Positions 1-10,300 of a stretch of DNA of 64,000 nt are shown here, piece after piece. Positions within the stretch are counted from its first letter, which is position 1. Each line of letters opens with the position of its first letter. The notes beneath the pieces are model-generated. The model was not told the DNA's origin. It made no database searches and worked only from the letters and a program-made list of their open reading frames with translations. The translations under genes and the position numbers were made by a program. The stretch is from Patella vulgata (lineage: Eukaryota; Mollusca; Gastropoda; Patellidae), in contig NC_065882.2 of NCBI RefSeq assembly GCF_932274485.2, positions 79,758,767 to 79,822,766 on the forward strand, read 5' to 3'.

Positions 1-79
1 TTATTTAGTGGTCTGTATCCATAAGAAATGATAATGCGTTATACAAGCTATTTGTTATAAATCATGGTATGTAGATTAC

Positions 80-1956
80 CTGTTTGGCTGGCCTTATTCT
101 GTTGTTGGGGGCTTGTTGATGTTTCAGTCCGTTCTGTTGTTGGACTTGGAATTGTTGGGGCTGATGGTACTGGTGTGCCTGTTAATAGAAAGCACAAATG
201 GTAAAAGCAAAAGAAAACTGAATTGCGTAGAAATACCTCGAGGTTCCCAGTTTGAAATTACTGAATATGACCATTTCTTCCCAGGAAATAACCGAACTGT
301 TCTTACCTGTTTGAAATTACAGAATATGACCATTTCTTCCCTGGAAAGCCCCAAACTACAGAACTACTGACATATTTGATTTTCCAGAGCTTTAAACGTT
401 ACTGACCTCACTCGCCCCTCGGGATGCAGTTTGATACAATCGCCACCTACATTACATTCCAAAGCCCTAAACCTTACTACACAAATATCAATATTGGACC
501 TTACAGACTCAAGTTCAATTCATTGGCCATCATTATTTGTCCGTATTGATCTTATGCGTTATCTGTTTGTGTAATGTATTTACTCTTGTATAATGTATTT
601 ATTAACAACCAAAACGGAAAAAATTGCTCGACCTTTATAAAATGTAAAAAATAATTATATTTTTTATGATTCTGCCAATATCCAAATTCAATTCGAAAAT
701 CCTAGATTTAAAAACATCAAATTTCGGTAAAAATCTACGTTACACAATACCAAAGTTCGAATTTTCTCATATGTTAAACATTGCATAAATATTTCTAAGA
801 TCCGCCCGCTGGTTGCAGTATTACAACCAGTAGGTCTAAATATTAAGGTTGTCTGCAGAATTCGTCAAAGTCACGAGATGTCAACAGGAGACCTAGCCCT
901 AGCCCTTAAACTACCCCTAACACACAGCCCAATCAAGTGACCTAACCCTGTTTACATCTCGTGACTGTAACGAAATCTGTAGGTAGCCTTAATATTTAGA
1001 CCTGACCACAAAACTATCTGACAGCAAACAGCCTCCAAATTGTTGGGCGTGGTTTTCTGACTTCTTTCAACATAATTAAAAGAAAAAGAACACGAAAAAA
1101 ATTTAAAAAGGTAAATCCGCTGACAACGCTACTAAACATCACTATATCAACATTTTCTTCAAAATTTAAAGAGCCATTCCCGATAATATTTTGAAGAATA
1201 AAACTGCTTAATTTTGTGTTAAAGGCCCTTAAAATCGTCTACCTTAGGATCGAGCAACTAATTCAATATACGGGATATGTTTTCAAACAACTTAAACCCG
1301 TCAGTCTTCATCTGGAAATAGACATGGGTGTCCCAAGCTGTATTATACGGTGTCTGGATAAAACCAGGCTTTTATTTTATAAACATAATGTGTAGGTGAA
1401 ATTTACCTTTCGTTATCAAGTACAGCAAATGGGTCATTCACTGAATAGACCTTTAAAGGAACGGGAATCGATTATCAGGTCACCCAACAAAAAAATTGAC
1501 CCTAAATCTTAAAAAGATTTTGTGTCCGGATAAGCATTTTTGACGTTCACGTCCAAACGACTCAATATTTTGAGCTGCAATTTTAGACAAGTCAAATACG
1601 CACCATTCCTCTATATTATTATTTTGACACTTAAATTACACACGTCCTCGGACTTTTACTTTTGAGATTCTGTTCAAAACGGGATAGTCCCTTTAAATTA
1701 TAGCAAATGTATTTATACAATCTACGTAATATACGTGATGAGGTTTGGTGTGCTAGGGTGCTAATAGATCGGATATCTAGTTTCTTATAAGTTAGTCTGA
1801 CGATTATAGATAACACCGATCCTCCATGGACTAACACATAGCGGCTTTAGTTGTCTAACTTACCTCGACTGGAAGCTTCTGTTTTATGTGAAGTCGTTGA
1901 TGCTGTGGCTTTTGTGGGTGCGCCTGTAACGAAAACAGTGATATAAAGAACACATT

Positions 1957-1989
<33 letters not shown>

Positions 1990-2608
1990 AGATGGGGTGG
2001 GGACAGAGTATTGAGAGGATGCGAGCATGGTCCCAGGAATCCATATCAATGGGACTTTCAATCAAAGACTAGAATTAGAATTATCTTGTTTTAAATTTGA
2101 AATCATTGTTGTTAACTTTTGTTTACAAGCTATGTTCTATGCCCCAGCGTTGAGCTGGGGGGGGGGGGGGTATAATCAGTGTGTTGATCCCGGGCACCAC
2201 CATCTGCAGGTGGCCTTGATATTTAGATCTATGCCCCACCGTTGAGCTGGGGGGGGGGTATAATCAGTGTGTTGATCCCGGGCACCACCATCTGCAGGTG
2301 GCCTTGACATTTAGATCTAATCTACGAGGCACGCCACTGGGTATTGTTACAGTACCTGTTATTATTGGTGTTGTTATTTTTTGGGTGGTTGTGTTGGTGT
2401 TCGTGGTATTGGTGGTGTTGTTGTTGATGGTGGTGGTGGTTATTTCTGTCGTGGAGAAGTCAGCATTATCTGTGGTGTTTGTCACTCCTCCCCCATTGTC
2501 GGCTGTCGTCATTTCTACTGTGGGTGCGTTAGTCTCTGACGTCACGCCCGACACGGTTGCGCTTTTAACCCACGCAACACAAACAATGAAGCAAAATATT
2601 CCAAAAAC
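80..2608 (-). CDS. Partial mucin-like Thr/Ser/Pro-rich secreted or surface protein, 3 visible exons
   Basis: Three minus-strand exons join in frame. Exon 2608-2356 starts after a TTTTCAG acceptor and encodes a hydrophobic stretch (VFGIFCFIVCVAWVKSA) that looks like the rest of a signal peptide. It continues into a region dominated by Thr and Asn (TTTTINNNTTNTTNTNTTT) and ends at an ACAG|GTACTG donor in phase 1. Exon 1923-1864 is 60 nt, phase 1-1, and encodes APTKATASTTSHKTEASSR. Exon 178-80 is 99 nt, phase 1-1, and encodes TPVPSAPTIPSPTTERTETS followed by a Gln-rich end; it closes at CAG|GTAATC. Such Thr/Ser/Pro composition is typical of O-glycosylated mucin-like ectodomains. The initiator exon, to the right of 2608, was not found, and the gene runs off the left edge. 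The partner domain is unknown. Exon calls rest on splice sites, phase and composition only. Confidence 0.5.
179..1863 (-). other. Intron of the mucin-like gene
   Basis: AT-rich intron sequence with no further convincing exon. It contains one fold-back repeat of family D (832-1003). The reading frames here are short and show no splice-phase agreement with the flanking exons. Confidence 0.4.
832..1003. repeat. Fold-back repeat family D, copy 1
   Basis: The ends are inverted: AGGTCTAAATATTAAGG at the left and CCTTAATATTTAGACCT at the right. The inner arms carry CACGAGATGT and ACATCTCGTG. The loop is rich in CCCTAA/CCCTAG-like words. No coding capacity. Other copies lie at 19489-19670, 37194-37396, 39959-40150 and 61777-61960. 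Confidence 0.8.
1957..1985. repeat. (AG)n microsatellite
   Basis: Run of GA dinucleotides inside an intron of the mucin-like gene, followed by a G-rich run. Confidence 0.9.
2138..2320. repeat. Tandem duplication, about 90-bp unit
   Basis: Two nearly identical units follow each other. Each runs from ATGCCCCA(G/C)CGTTGAGCTG, through a poly-G run of different length, to GGTGGCCTTGA(T/C)ATTTAGATCTA. The array lies just past the predicted donor of the 2608-2356 exon on the minus strand, so it should be intronic. Confidence 0.85.
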
Positions 2609-2784
2609 CTGAAAATAAAATTTAATAGTATTTTAGGATTAGTTACGGACTAAAACAATCTGGACATTGGCGAATTATCGGTTAATTTATATTTGACATG
2701 CTATTGTTTTAAAGCAAAATAAACTGTTTTGAGAACTGTATGGGTAGAGATAGACAAAGATAGTTAGACAACCCAATTCACAGA

Positions 2785-2785
<1 letters not shown>

Positions 2786-2828
<43 letters not shown>

Positions 2829-2993
2829 AGGGGGTAACGTCCACTCGACACAAGTTAAATCATTTCGGGAATAACATATGGGCCAATTTTATTTCAATAA
2901 TTCACTTGCGAGTAGTTGTCTTTAGCAGTGGGAGGGGACCGGAAGGCCCGGAGAAAACCCACGAGGTTGGACAGGCGACCCTACTCCCTGTCG
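2786..2993 (-). repeat. SINE S1, head-truncated copy with target-site duplication
   Basis: Starts with the (AG)n tail and GGTAACGTCCACTCGACAC, and stops before the tRNA-like head. A 14-bp direct repeat CCCAATTCACAGAA flanks it at 2772-2785 and 2994-3007. Loss of the head plus a target-site duplication fits LINE-driven insertion. Confidence 0.88.
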
Positions 2994-3360
2994 CCCAATT
3001 CACAGAATTCACAACTGACGAATAATTCGAGAAATTGTAAGTTCAGTTATTGTCATTGACCAATAAAACATTGATCCATAACGATTGCCATGGGGATAAC
3101 CTGAGGCCTAGATAACGATTCAGATCACTTGACATTATACATACGTCGAGTAGTTTGATGAAAGGTCTTTTATTTTATGTTCTACTTTCGGTTTTACTTT
3201 AAAGATAATTCAGATATCGTTTATCCGTTGAAGAAAGGTTATACGTATGTACTAGTTATTTGGAGATTAATTCAATATTACAGTACGTCATCCTGCACAC
3301 AGAGAACTTACTACTTTAGGATTAAATCTCTACCCTGAATATCTGTCATATTCTGTTCTT

Positions 3361-3537
3361 ATCTTTCAGTCAATGTCTACAATCAGGCAATGTGTACAAT
3401 GTCTGAAATATACCAGTCAATGTGTATATTGCCGGGTTAGGGTTAGGGTTAGGTTTTGGGCTAGGGTTAGGGTTACAAAGGCATTGTACACATTGCCTGA
3501 TTGTAGACATTGACTGTAACATATACACACCTAGACT
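3361..3537. repeat. Palindrome with interstitial TTAGGG repeats in its loop
   Basis: The left arm reads CAATGTCTACAATCAGGCAA and the right arm TTGCCTGATTGTAGACATTG. Between the arms are several GGGTTA units in tandem, the usual animal telomere repeat, with small variations. No ORF. Confidence 0.88.
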
Positions 3538-3756
3538 AATTAAACAGTTTCAATTTCATGAAATAGAAACGGAATAAATACTTTGCAATATTCTCGAAGT
3601 ACACTTACACGAATTAGCTCCGGCTAACGTCCTTGAATTAGGAATTAAAATATTGGCCTGTTCTCAAACGGAGCTAGTTGTTGACATACAGATTATGTTT
3701 CAAACAATCTACATATTGAGAAATAACGTCAACTCGACACAACCAAATAAATTGAA

Positions 3757-3950
3757 ATTGGGTTTAACGTCCTATTGTTCTGATTCTAATTATAATTCCT
3801 AATTCTAACTGTTAAGGGTTCTTTTACGTGCACGTCAACGATTAGGCGTTGTTCCTTGCCATTTGTTTTGGAAGCCACGCCGGAGAATTCAGCCATCACT
3901 GTAATCGAACCCAGGACCGCCTAATTAGGCGAACCAGGGGACCACTATAT
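3757..3950 (-). repeat. SINE S2, diverged copy, interrupted by S1
   Basis: Minus-strand S2 words in order: GGTTTAACGTCCTA, CTTTTACGTGCACG and a degenerate B box TAATCGAACCCAGG. It is followed at once by the (AG)n tail of an S1 copy. Confidence 0.6.
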
Positions 3951-3954
3951 GGTA

Positions 3955-4165
3955 CAGAGAGAGAGAGGCAGAGAGAGAGAGAGAGAGAGAGAGGAGTGGG
4001 AGGAAACCGGAGGACCCGGAGAAAACCACGAGTCACGAGGTTGGACAGGCGACCCTACTCCTTGTGACGTACAACCGAGAATCAAAGCCACGTCAGTTGA
4101 CTCAATGACAAACCCTTTGATACAGCGCGCACCTGCTAACCATTCGGCCATCCAACCCCGCCTAC
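3955..4165 (-). repeat. SINE S1 with tRNA-like head, internally shortened
   Basis: Runs from the (AG)n tail, through GGAGGAAACCGGAGGACCCG and the B-box complement GAATCAAAGCCACG, to the A-box complement ACCATTCGGCCATCCA. The usual ACTCGACAC segment after the tail is missing. Confidence 0.85.
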
Positions 4166-4529
4166 ATGGTACCAAAGTTATATTATTTTAGAAATAAACT
4201 ATTTACCTTCATGATGTTATATACAAGTATTTTGTTGATAATGGATGATAATGGAGATGAATTGTTTCTACAGCATATGATAAGTAGTAATAGATTATAT
4301 TTAGGACGGCCCTTGATAACTTATACATGTATTAACTATTTTTAAATATTGATAAAGCCCGTTCATGTCTAAACTAAACGAAATGAGTAAACAAACCACG
4401 TGATCATATTATTTACTTTCATGTTGATGCAAGTATTTATTTTTACATGGTTGCAACTATATCATTTTAGTCCCAAGGGCGGTTCAATGCGTATCAAGTG
4501 ATCCTGGTCGCGGTGTTGATTAATTTTAA

Positions 4530-4905
4530 ACATAGCCTACATTATGCAAGATCTAAATCTATCTATTGCAGGTCTTTCTTTGGGCCTGAAATGTTATATA
4601 AATTATTAATTAGACATTAATTCACTTATCCATACCATAATCAGCCTGTGATATTTACTGGATTTGAATCCGATTTACTGTTCAACACTCATAGATGATT
4701 TACACCATGTTCCTTATCGTGCCGACTTTAGTAATGATGATCGAGGCTAAGCCTAAAATTCAAACGCTAATATCTCGGTTGAGAGTCGGGCAATTTGACT
4801 GAACGATTCAGCATATTCCATTTACATTATCTAGTTTTTAACTATTATAGCGAGAACTGTCAGCTCTTTATCTAATCTTCCCTAATGCCCCTTTAAAAGC
4901 TTCTT
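4530..4905. repeat. MITE-like repeat family E, copy 1
   Basis: Carries the family words ATTATGCAAGA, GGTCTTTCTTTGGGCCTGAA, AATTAGACATTAATTCACTT and TATAGCGAGAACTGTCAGCT. Related or partial copies are at 7395-7805, 8270-8385, 13426-14180, 29710-29985, 36525-37125, 38490-38845, 42485-42690 and 44565-44625. Confidence 0.75.
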
Positions 4906-4965
4906 AATGCCACCGAAAATTTAGTCAAGCTCTCTTGGGTTTATCTTTACTACGTGTACACTGTA

Positions 4966-5252
4966 ATGGGGGAGCCACGGCGGCTAAGTGAGTAAGACGC
5001 TGGTTCGCTAACCTGGGGGTCCCGAAGTCGCTCCCGGTGTTGGCCGAGAAAGTCCATCGAGATTTTCCGGCGTGGTTGACTCTTGTCAGTTGTCTAGTCG
5101 TTAGGATGGCGTGCACGTAAAAGATCCCTTGGCAGTCGGAATTCGATATAAGAGTAGGCCACAGCGCCAATGTCCGGGTACTATTTCAGTCATAGCACAG
5201 TGTTTGGGGTATGACCGTCTTCATTACAACCCTTTTCATTTAATTTCATTTG
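4966..5252 (+). repeat. SINE S2
   Basis: tRNA-like head GGCTAAGTGAGTAAGACGC with a B-box remnant, then core words GTTGGCCGAGAAAG, GTGCACGTAAAAGATCCCTT and GGAATTCGATATAAGAGTAG. The 3' end is degenerate. A further partial S2 body lies at 5340-5455. Confidence 0.85.
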
Positions 5253-6027
5253 TACACCCTAATAATGCTGCGCCGAGTAACATCACAAAGACGAAGAGTC
5301 TGGCAAGGATCAAGGTCTAGTCGCGCGGCTTGCTAGAGCATTCCAGGTCCCTTGTGCACGTTGACGTGTACGTAAAAAAGTAGGCTGATACGCACATGTC
5401 CAGACACTTCCTGACACGACTGTCACTATAGCACACTGCATAGCGTTAGCCCATCATCATGGGCCCATTACGGTACCGGTAGAGGGCGAGTTTTGGCAGC
5501 TTCATACTGTTTATTGAATGACTTGATAAACGAGACTATTCGTTACCGGTTGTAAGTTTTACCAAGCGGTACTTGGAACGCAGCGATAACTTGGCAGTTG
5601 CTCGCTGGAAAACGTTAGATCATAAGGTCTGTCATTATGTCAGGTGGTGTGGTTTCGTAGCCTGTGTAACTTCGTGGGTTTTCGCTAGGTCCTCCGGTTT
5701 GCTCCCACAGCTTGAGGCTCCCTACAAAGGGATTTTTGAAATAAACATATTTTAGTCAAAAAATGACCTACTTTGAGTCAATTGTCAATTGGACGTTGAA
5801 CTAGAATAAAGGGCCCTATAATGAGAGAATTTTTGTCCACAGAGTGAAGCCACGGCCTACTCATATTTAAAATCCCAACTGCCAAGGTGTAGTTACATGA
5901 CATGTACGCAACTACGAGACTTCAATTTTTTGTCCCACCCGAACGACTATACGCCAACGACGAGAGACTGTAATAAATTATCTGAAGATTCATTATCTCA
6001 TATTCGTGGCAGTGTTAAAATAGCATA

Positions 6028-6058
<31 letters not shown>

Positions 6059-6079
6059 ACACACACACATCTATATTGT

Positions 6080-6280
6080 GACATGGGGTTTTACGTCCTA
6101 CTCTTCTGCGCCAATCAAAGAGTGACGTTCCGACTGTCAAGGGCTACTTTATATGCAGGCCAACACGTGCATGGGAATCGGCTTTTTGTCCTTTCCAAAC
6201 ATCTCGTGGAACTTTCTCATTCAATCTCGTGATTAAACACGGGACCTCCTGACCACTGAGCCAACGCCCCACCGTGGCAA
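6080..6280 (-). repeat. SINE S2, diverged copy
   Basis: Starts GGGGTTTTACGTCCTACTCT and ends with the head complement CCACTGAGCCAACG. A poly-C and (AC)n tract (6029-6070) lies immediately to its left. Confidence 0.65.
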
Positions 6281-6919
6281 TCTGTTTCACAGAGAATTAC
6301 GAGTCCTCTAATATCTCTGTAAAAGATGACTGCCTTCAACACATGACGTCATATCACGCGGCGTCAATCATTGGCTGAATGGCGCGTGCATTGTTTATAT
6401 AAGACGTTACTACTTCGGACAGAATGCTGCCTTTTAGTCATTTTAATACCCATTTACACTAAATAGGAAATAATTTTTACCTACAAATACGTCAAACGTC
6501 TTTATTTATTTTTCTAATACATCAAAAAAATGTTTTAGAATTTAATATGTCGGTGGAAAAAAAGTTAATATTTGAGACTCATTAAGTCGCATTGATGTCA
6601 TCCTTATCAGTGAATGTAGTGCCCTAGCGATTATTCACTTCTGATCAGTGTCCCGCCGTGGCTCCCTGATACTATCGTCTGTCAATCGGAGATATGATTT
6701 TGACAGTTATCTACTAGATGTACAACAATATAGATTATTTCAATATTAAATTTATCTAAAGATGTGCCGTTCTATCTAATGGGGGTATCAGCCAGTAACA
6801 GTCAGTAAAATCAGTGATAAAATAATATATTATCAATTAGAAATTACTTATCAGTGCACTTTGATTCGTCGACAGCTCACTTGAGTGTATCGGGCTTTCA
6901 TACAGGCCGGAAGACCAAG

Positions 6920-7273
6920 ATGGACGACATCTTTTACCGCCTACCGAAGGTAATATTTTATTCATATATTTGTTTTATCTAAAAAAAACATTGAAAACAA
7001 ATACTGCTTTTACAGTTGCTTGTCTAATGGGTGACAGAATAGTTAGCGTGTATGCGTTGTATCATAAGGTCTGTCATTGAGTCAGTTGGCGTGGTTTCGA
7101 TTCAACGGTGGTACGTGACAAGAAGTAGGGCCGCCTATCAACCTTGTGGGTTTTATCCGGGTCCTCCGGTTTCCTCCAACTGCTAAAGCCCACTACGCGC
7201 AAGTGAATTATTGAAATTAAATATGAACCTTATGTTAGTCCTGAAATGACCTAGTTTGTGTAGAGAAGACGTT

Positions 7274-7317
<44 letters not shown>

Positions 7318-10300
7318 CCCCTCTCAGAAAATATTATTGAAATGATTTAAGATGCGCGGATATGAGGGGATTTCATTTTGGAAAAAAATTGTCTAGGATG
7401 AATTATCTGAAAAAAATATGAATTTTACAAATTTATTTACAAGTCTAGTGAAAGAAGACGGATATATATGCACCATACAGTGTGCTATGAGGGGAAATTG
7501 TTCCACTCTGAACCGAGAATTTAGCGATTGAATTTTAGGCCTAGCCTCGATCAGCATTACTAAAGTCAGTACGATAAAAAAAAACAAAGTCCCGATTATC
7601 TATTTCATGATTTAATCATGAATGAAAGTTAAGCAGCAAATCGGATCCTATTCCAGTAAATATTGCAGGCTAGCCATGTCATCGAGGGTTGATTATGGTC
7701 CGGATAAGTTAATAAATGTCTAAATAATAGTTTTTATGACATTTCGGACCTAAAACAAGACTAGCTAGCAATAGGCAGATTTAGCTCTTGCAAATGTATG
7801 TTTAAAGGAAACGACTAAAAGTTTATATGTTGTATTTCTATCTATTTTCTAGTATTGTTGCTTTATTTGTAGGCTTTTATCTTGATAACATTGCTGGTTT
7901 CTGCCAAGGCAGCGTGGGAACCATGTTCTTCTACTCCAAACGCTACACCTAAACCAGGAGGTAAGGAGTCGAACTGTTCCATATTGATGATGCTATAACC
8001 ATCTTTCACACTAAACATCTGCGTAATTCAAAAAAATAATAATAAAATATAAAATTTTAAGATAAAAATATACAAAACTTCTATATCCATGACGAAATTA
8101 AAATATATGTTTATTGTCATTTGTTATGGGCCCTGCTCTTCAGCTGTGCCATATACACATTGGTAGATTCAACAATTGGTAAACAAAAACTCGATAATGC
8201 ACCCCGACCACTCCTGCCCCTCCACCCACACCACCGTCCCTTGACACCCGGGGCACGTACTTAATTGATGAAAGTGGCGTTATGGACGATTAGATAAAGA
8301 GCTGTCATTTCTTGCTATAATAGTTTAAAAAATAAATAATGCAAAGGGAATATGCCGCAAATGTCAGTCAAATTACCTCATTTTAATAACTCCGTAGCCT
8401 CGAATAGGATTGCCTGTCCAACCTCGTGGGTTTTCTCCCGGACCTACGGTTTTCTCACACTGCTAAAGACCACTACGCGGAAGCGAATTATTGAAAAACA
8501 AATTGAACCATAAGGTAATCCCGAAGTTTGTGTCGAGTGGACGTAAAACACCATTTCTCTCTATATATTTATATATATAACAAGAACGACCAGCTCTTAT
8601 CTAAACCTTTCATAATGCATCTTTAATTTTAAATTATCATTTCCCTTCAGGAACGACAGTATCTTTATGGGTTTTTTTCTTTTTACAGACCCTAAATTAC
8701 CGTCGTTACCGCCATCGTTCCAGACAAGAATAGAGGCTAATATTTTAGATATGAATTACAGTATATCAGCAGTGGAATATGTTGATGATGAAAATAACCG
8801 AGCTGCGTTACGGATGTGGAGAAACGGAATAGAATCCGATGTCTACTTCGATTATGACAACAATCAACTCTTCTCCGTCGTTGGTAACTGTTTAATAATT
8901 TATTATTAAAAACCTGGCCACGAGTTCACAAAACACTCTTAGATTTAAGTTAAGAATTTACTCAACTCAATCGTTGTTGATTATGACAACAATCAAATTA
9001 AAAACCTGGAGCCTGTTTCACGAAATTTTAACTAAGATAAAATACAAATTTTAGTAGTTTGATTGGATAATATTAGATTGATTTTAGTGTTTAGCCAATC
9101 AAAATTTAAGTATCTACTAAAATTTGGATTTTATCTTTACTTAAGATTTCGGGAAACAGGGCCCTGGTCACGAGTTCACAAAGCATTCTCAGATTTAAGT
9201 TAAGAATTTATTCAAAATTGTTTGCCTTATTTTAACTAAAACATGGCCCTTTATAAAACTGTTTGCCTTATTTTAACTATAATATAGACGTTTCAAGTAA
9301 AATGACGTCACAATCCTTGAATAACTCGTTTATCGCCTAATATTTATAGAGAATACATGTACTGTTAGTAATTTAACGGGTGATGCAAACACAGTAATAT
9401 TTGGTGGAGGAGGTGCTGCTGGTGGAATACCCCACGTCTACTCTACAGCTGGGGTTTTACATTTCGCTAAGGAACTTGGAGAGGTTATGTACTAATCTTA
9501 TACTTATATATTTAGGATTATTTTAGTAAATTAGTATTCGAAATATATTTAGGGTTATTTTAGTAAATTTGTATTAAAAATATATTTAAGGTTATTTTAG
9601 TAAATTAGTATTCTAAATATATTTAGAGTTATTTTAGTAAATTAGTATTAAAAATATATTTAGGGTTATTTTAGTAAATTAGTATTCGAAATATATTTAG
9701 GGTTATTTTTAGTAAATTAGTATTCGAAATATATTTAGGGTTATTTTAGTAAATTAGTATTAGACCCCGTACTAACATATTAGGGTTATTTTAGTAAATT
9801 AGTATTAGGCCCTATACTAATGTATTTAGATCTATGTTGTAGGTGTATTTCAATATATACAGTTCCCTTAGATAGTATAAGTATGCTATATGGATTAGTG
9901 TTCTATTTATAGACGTATATGGGATCAGGAACTCTCGTGAGGGGTTTAAAGGCCAACCACTGGCAGACCTGTATGTATTGGCCTGTTGTACGTGCCAACT
10001 TCACATTAGATTATTATTTTTCTGGTGAGTACAGTTATTACAGTGGTCTACAATTTGATTAAAACACAGATCCTGTTTCGTTGTTTCTTTTTTATAGTTC
10101 ATAATTTCGTTTTACTTGTCTTTACTACACTAGGATCGGGAAGAGTTGTTATATGACAGGCGCTCTAGTTGATGTGAGGAATTAGCCAATGAAACGGTCT
10201 GTTACCGCGACTTCTTAGCGTGCTTTGCACGGAACTGTGGGTAAACCCCTTGAGACGTCAACGCTGATTGATTAATCAATGTCTGACGTCATATGGTCAA

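Larger units (their letters stand above)
2609..6919. other. Region between the mucin-like exons and the LolA/apple gene
   Basis: No supported exon. The stretch holds SINE copies S1 and S2, a TTAGGG-bearing palindrome (3361-3537), a family E repeat (4530-4905) and a poly-C plus (AC)n tract (6029-6070). The first exon of the mucin-like gene and the promoter of the LolA/apple gene should both lie here, but neither shows a clear motif. Confidence 0.5.

Noticed and set aside
2298-2612. Plus-strand frame rich in Val
   Set aside because: It is the antisense image of the Thr/Asn-rich minus-strand exon, which has splice sites and matching phases.
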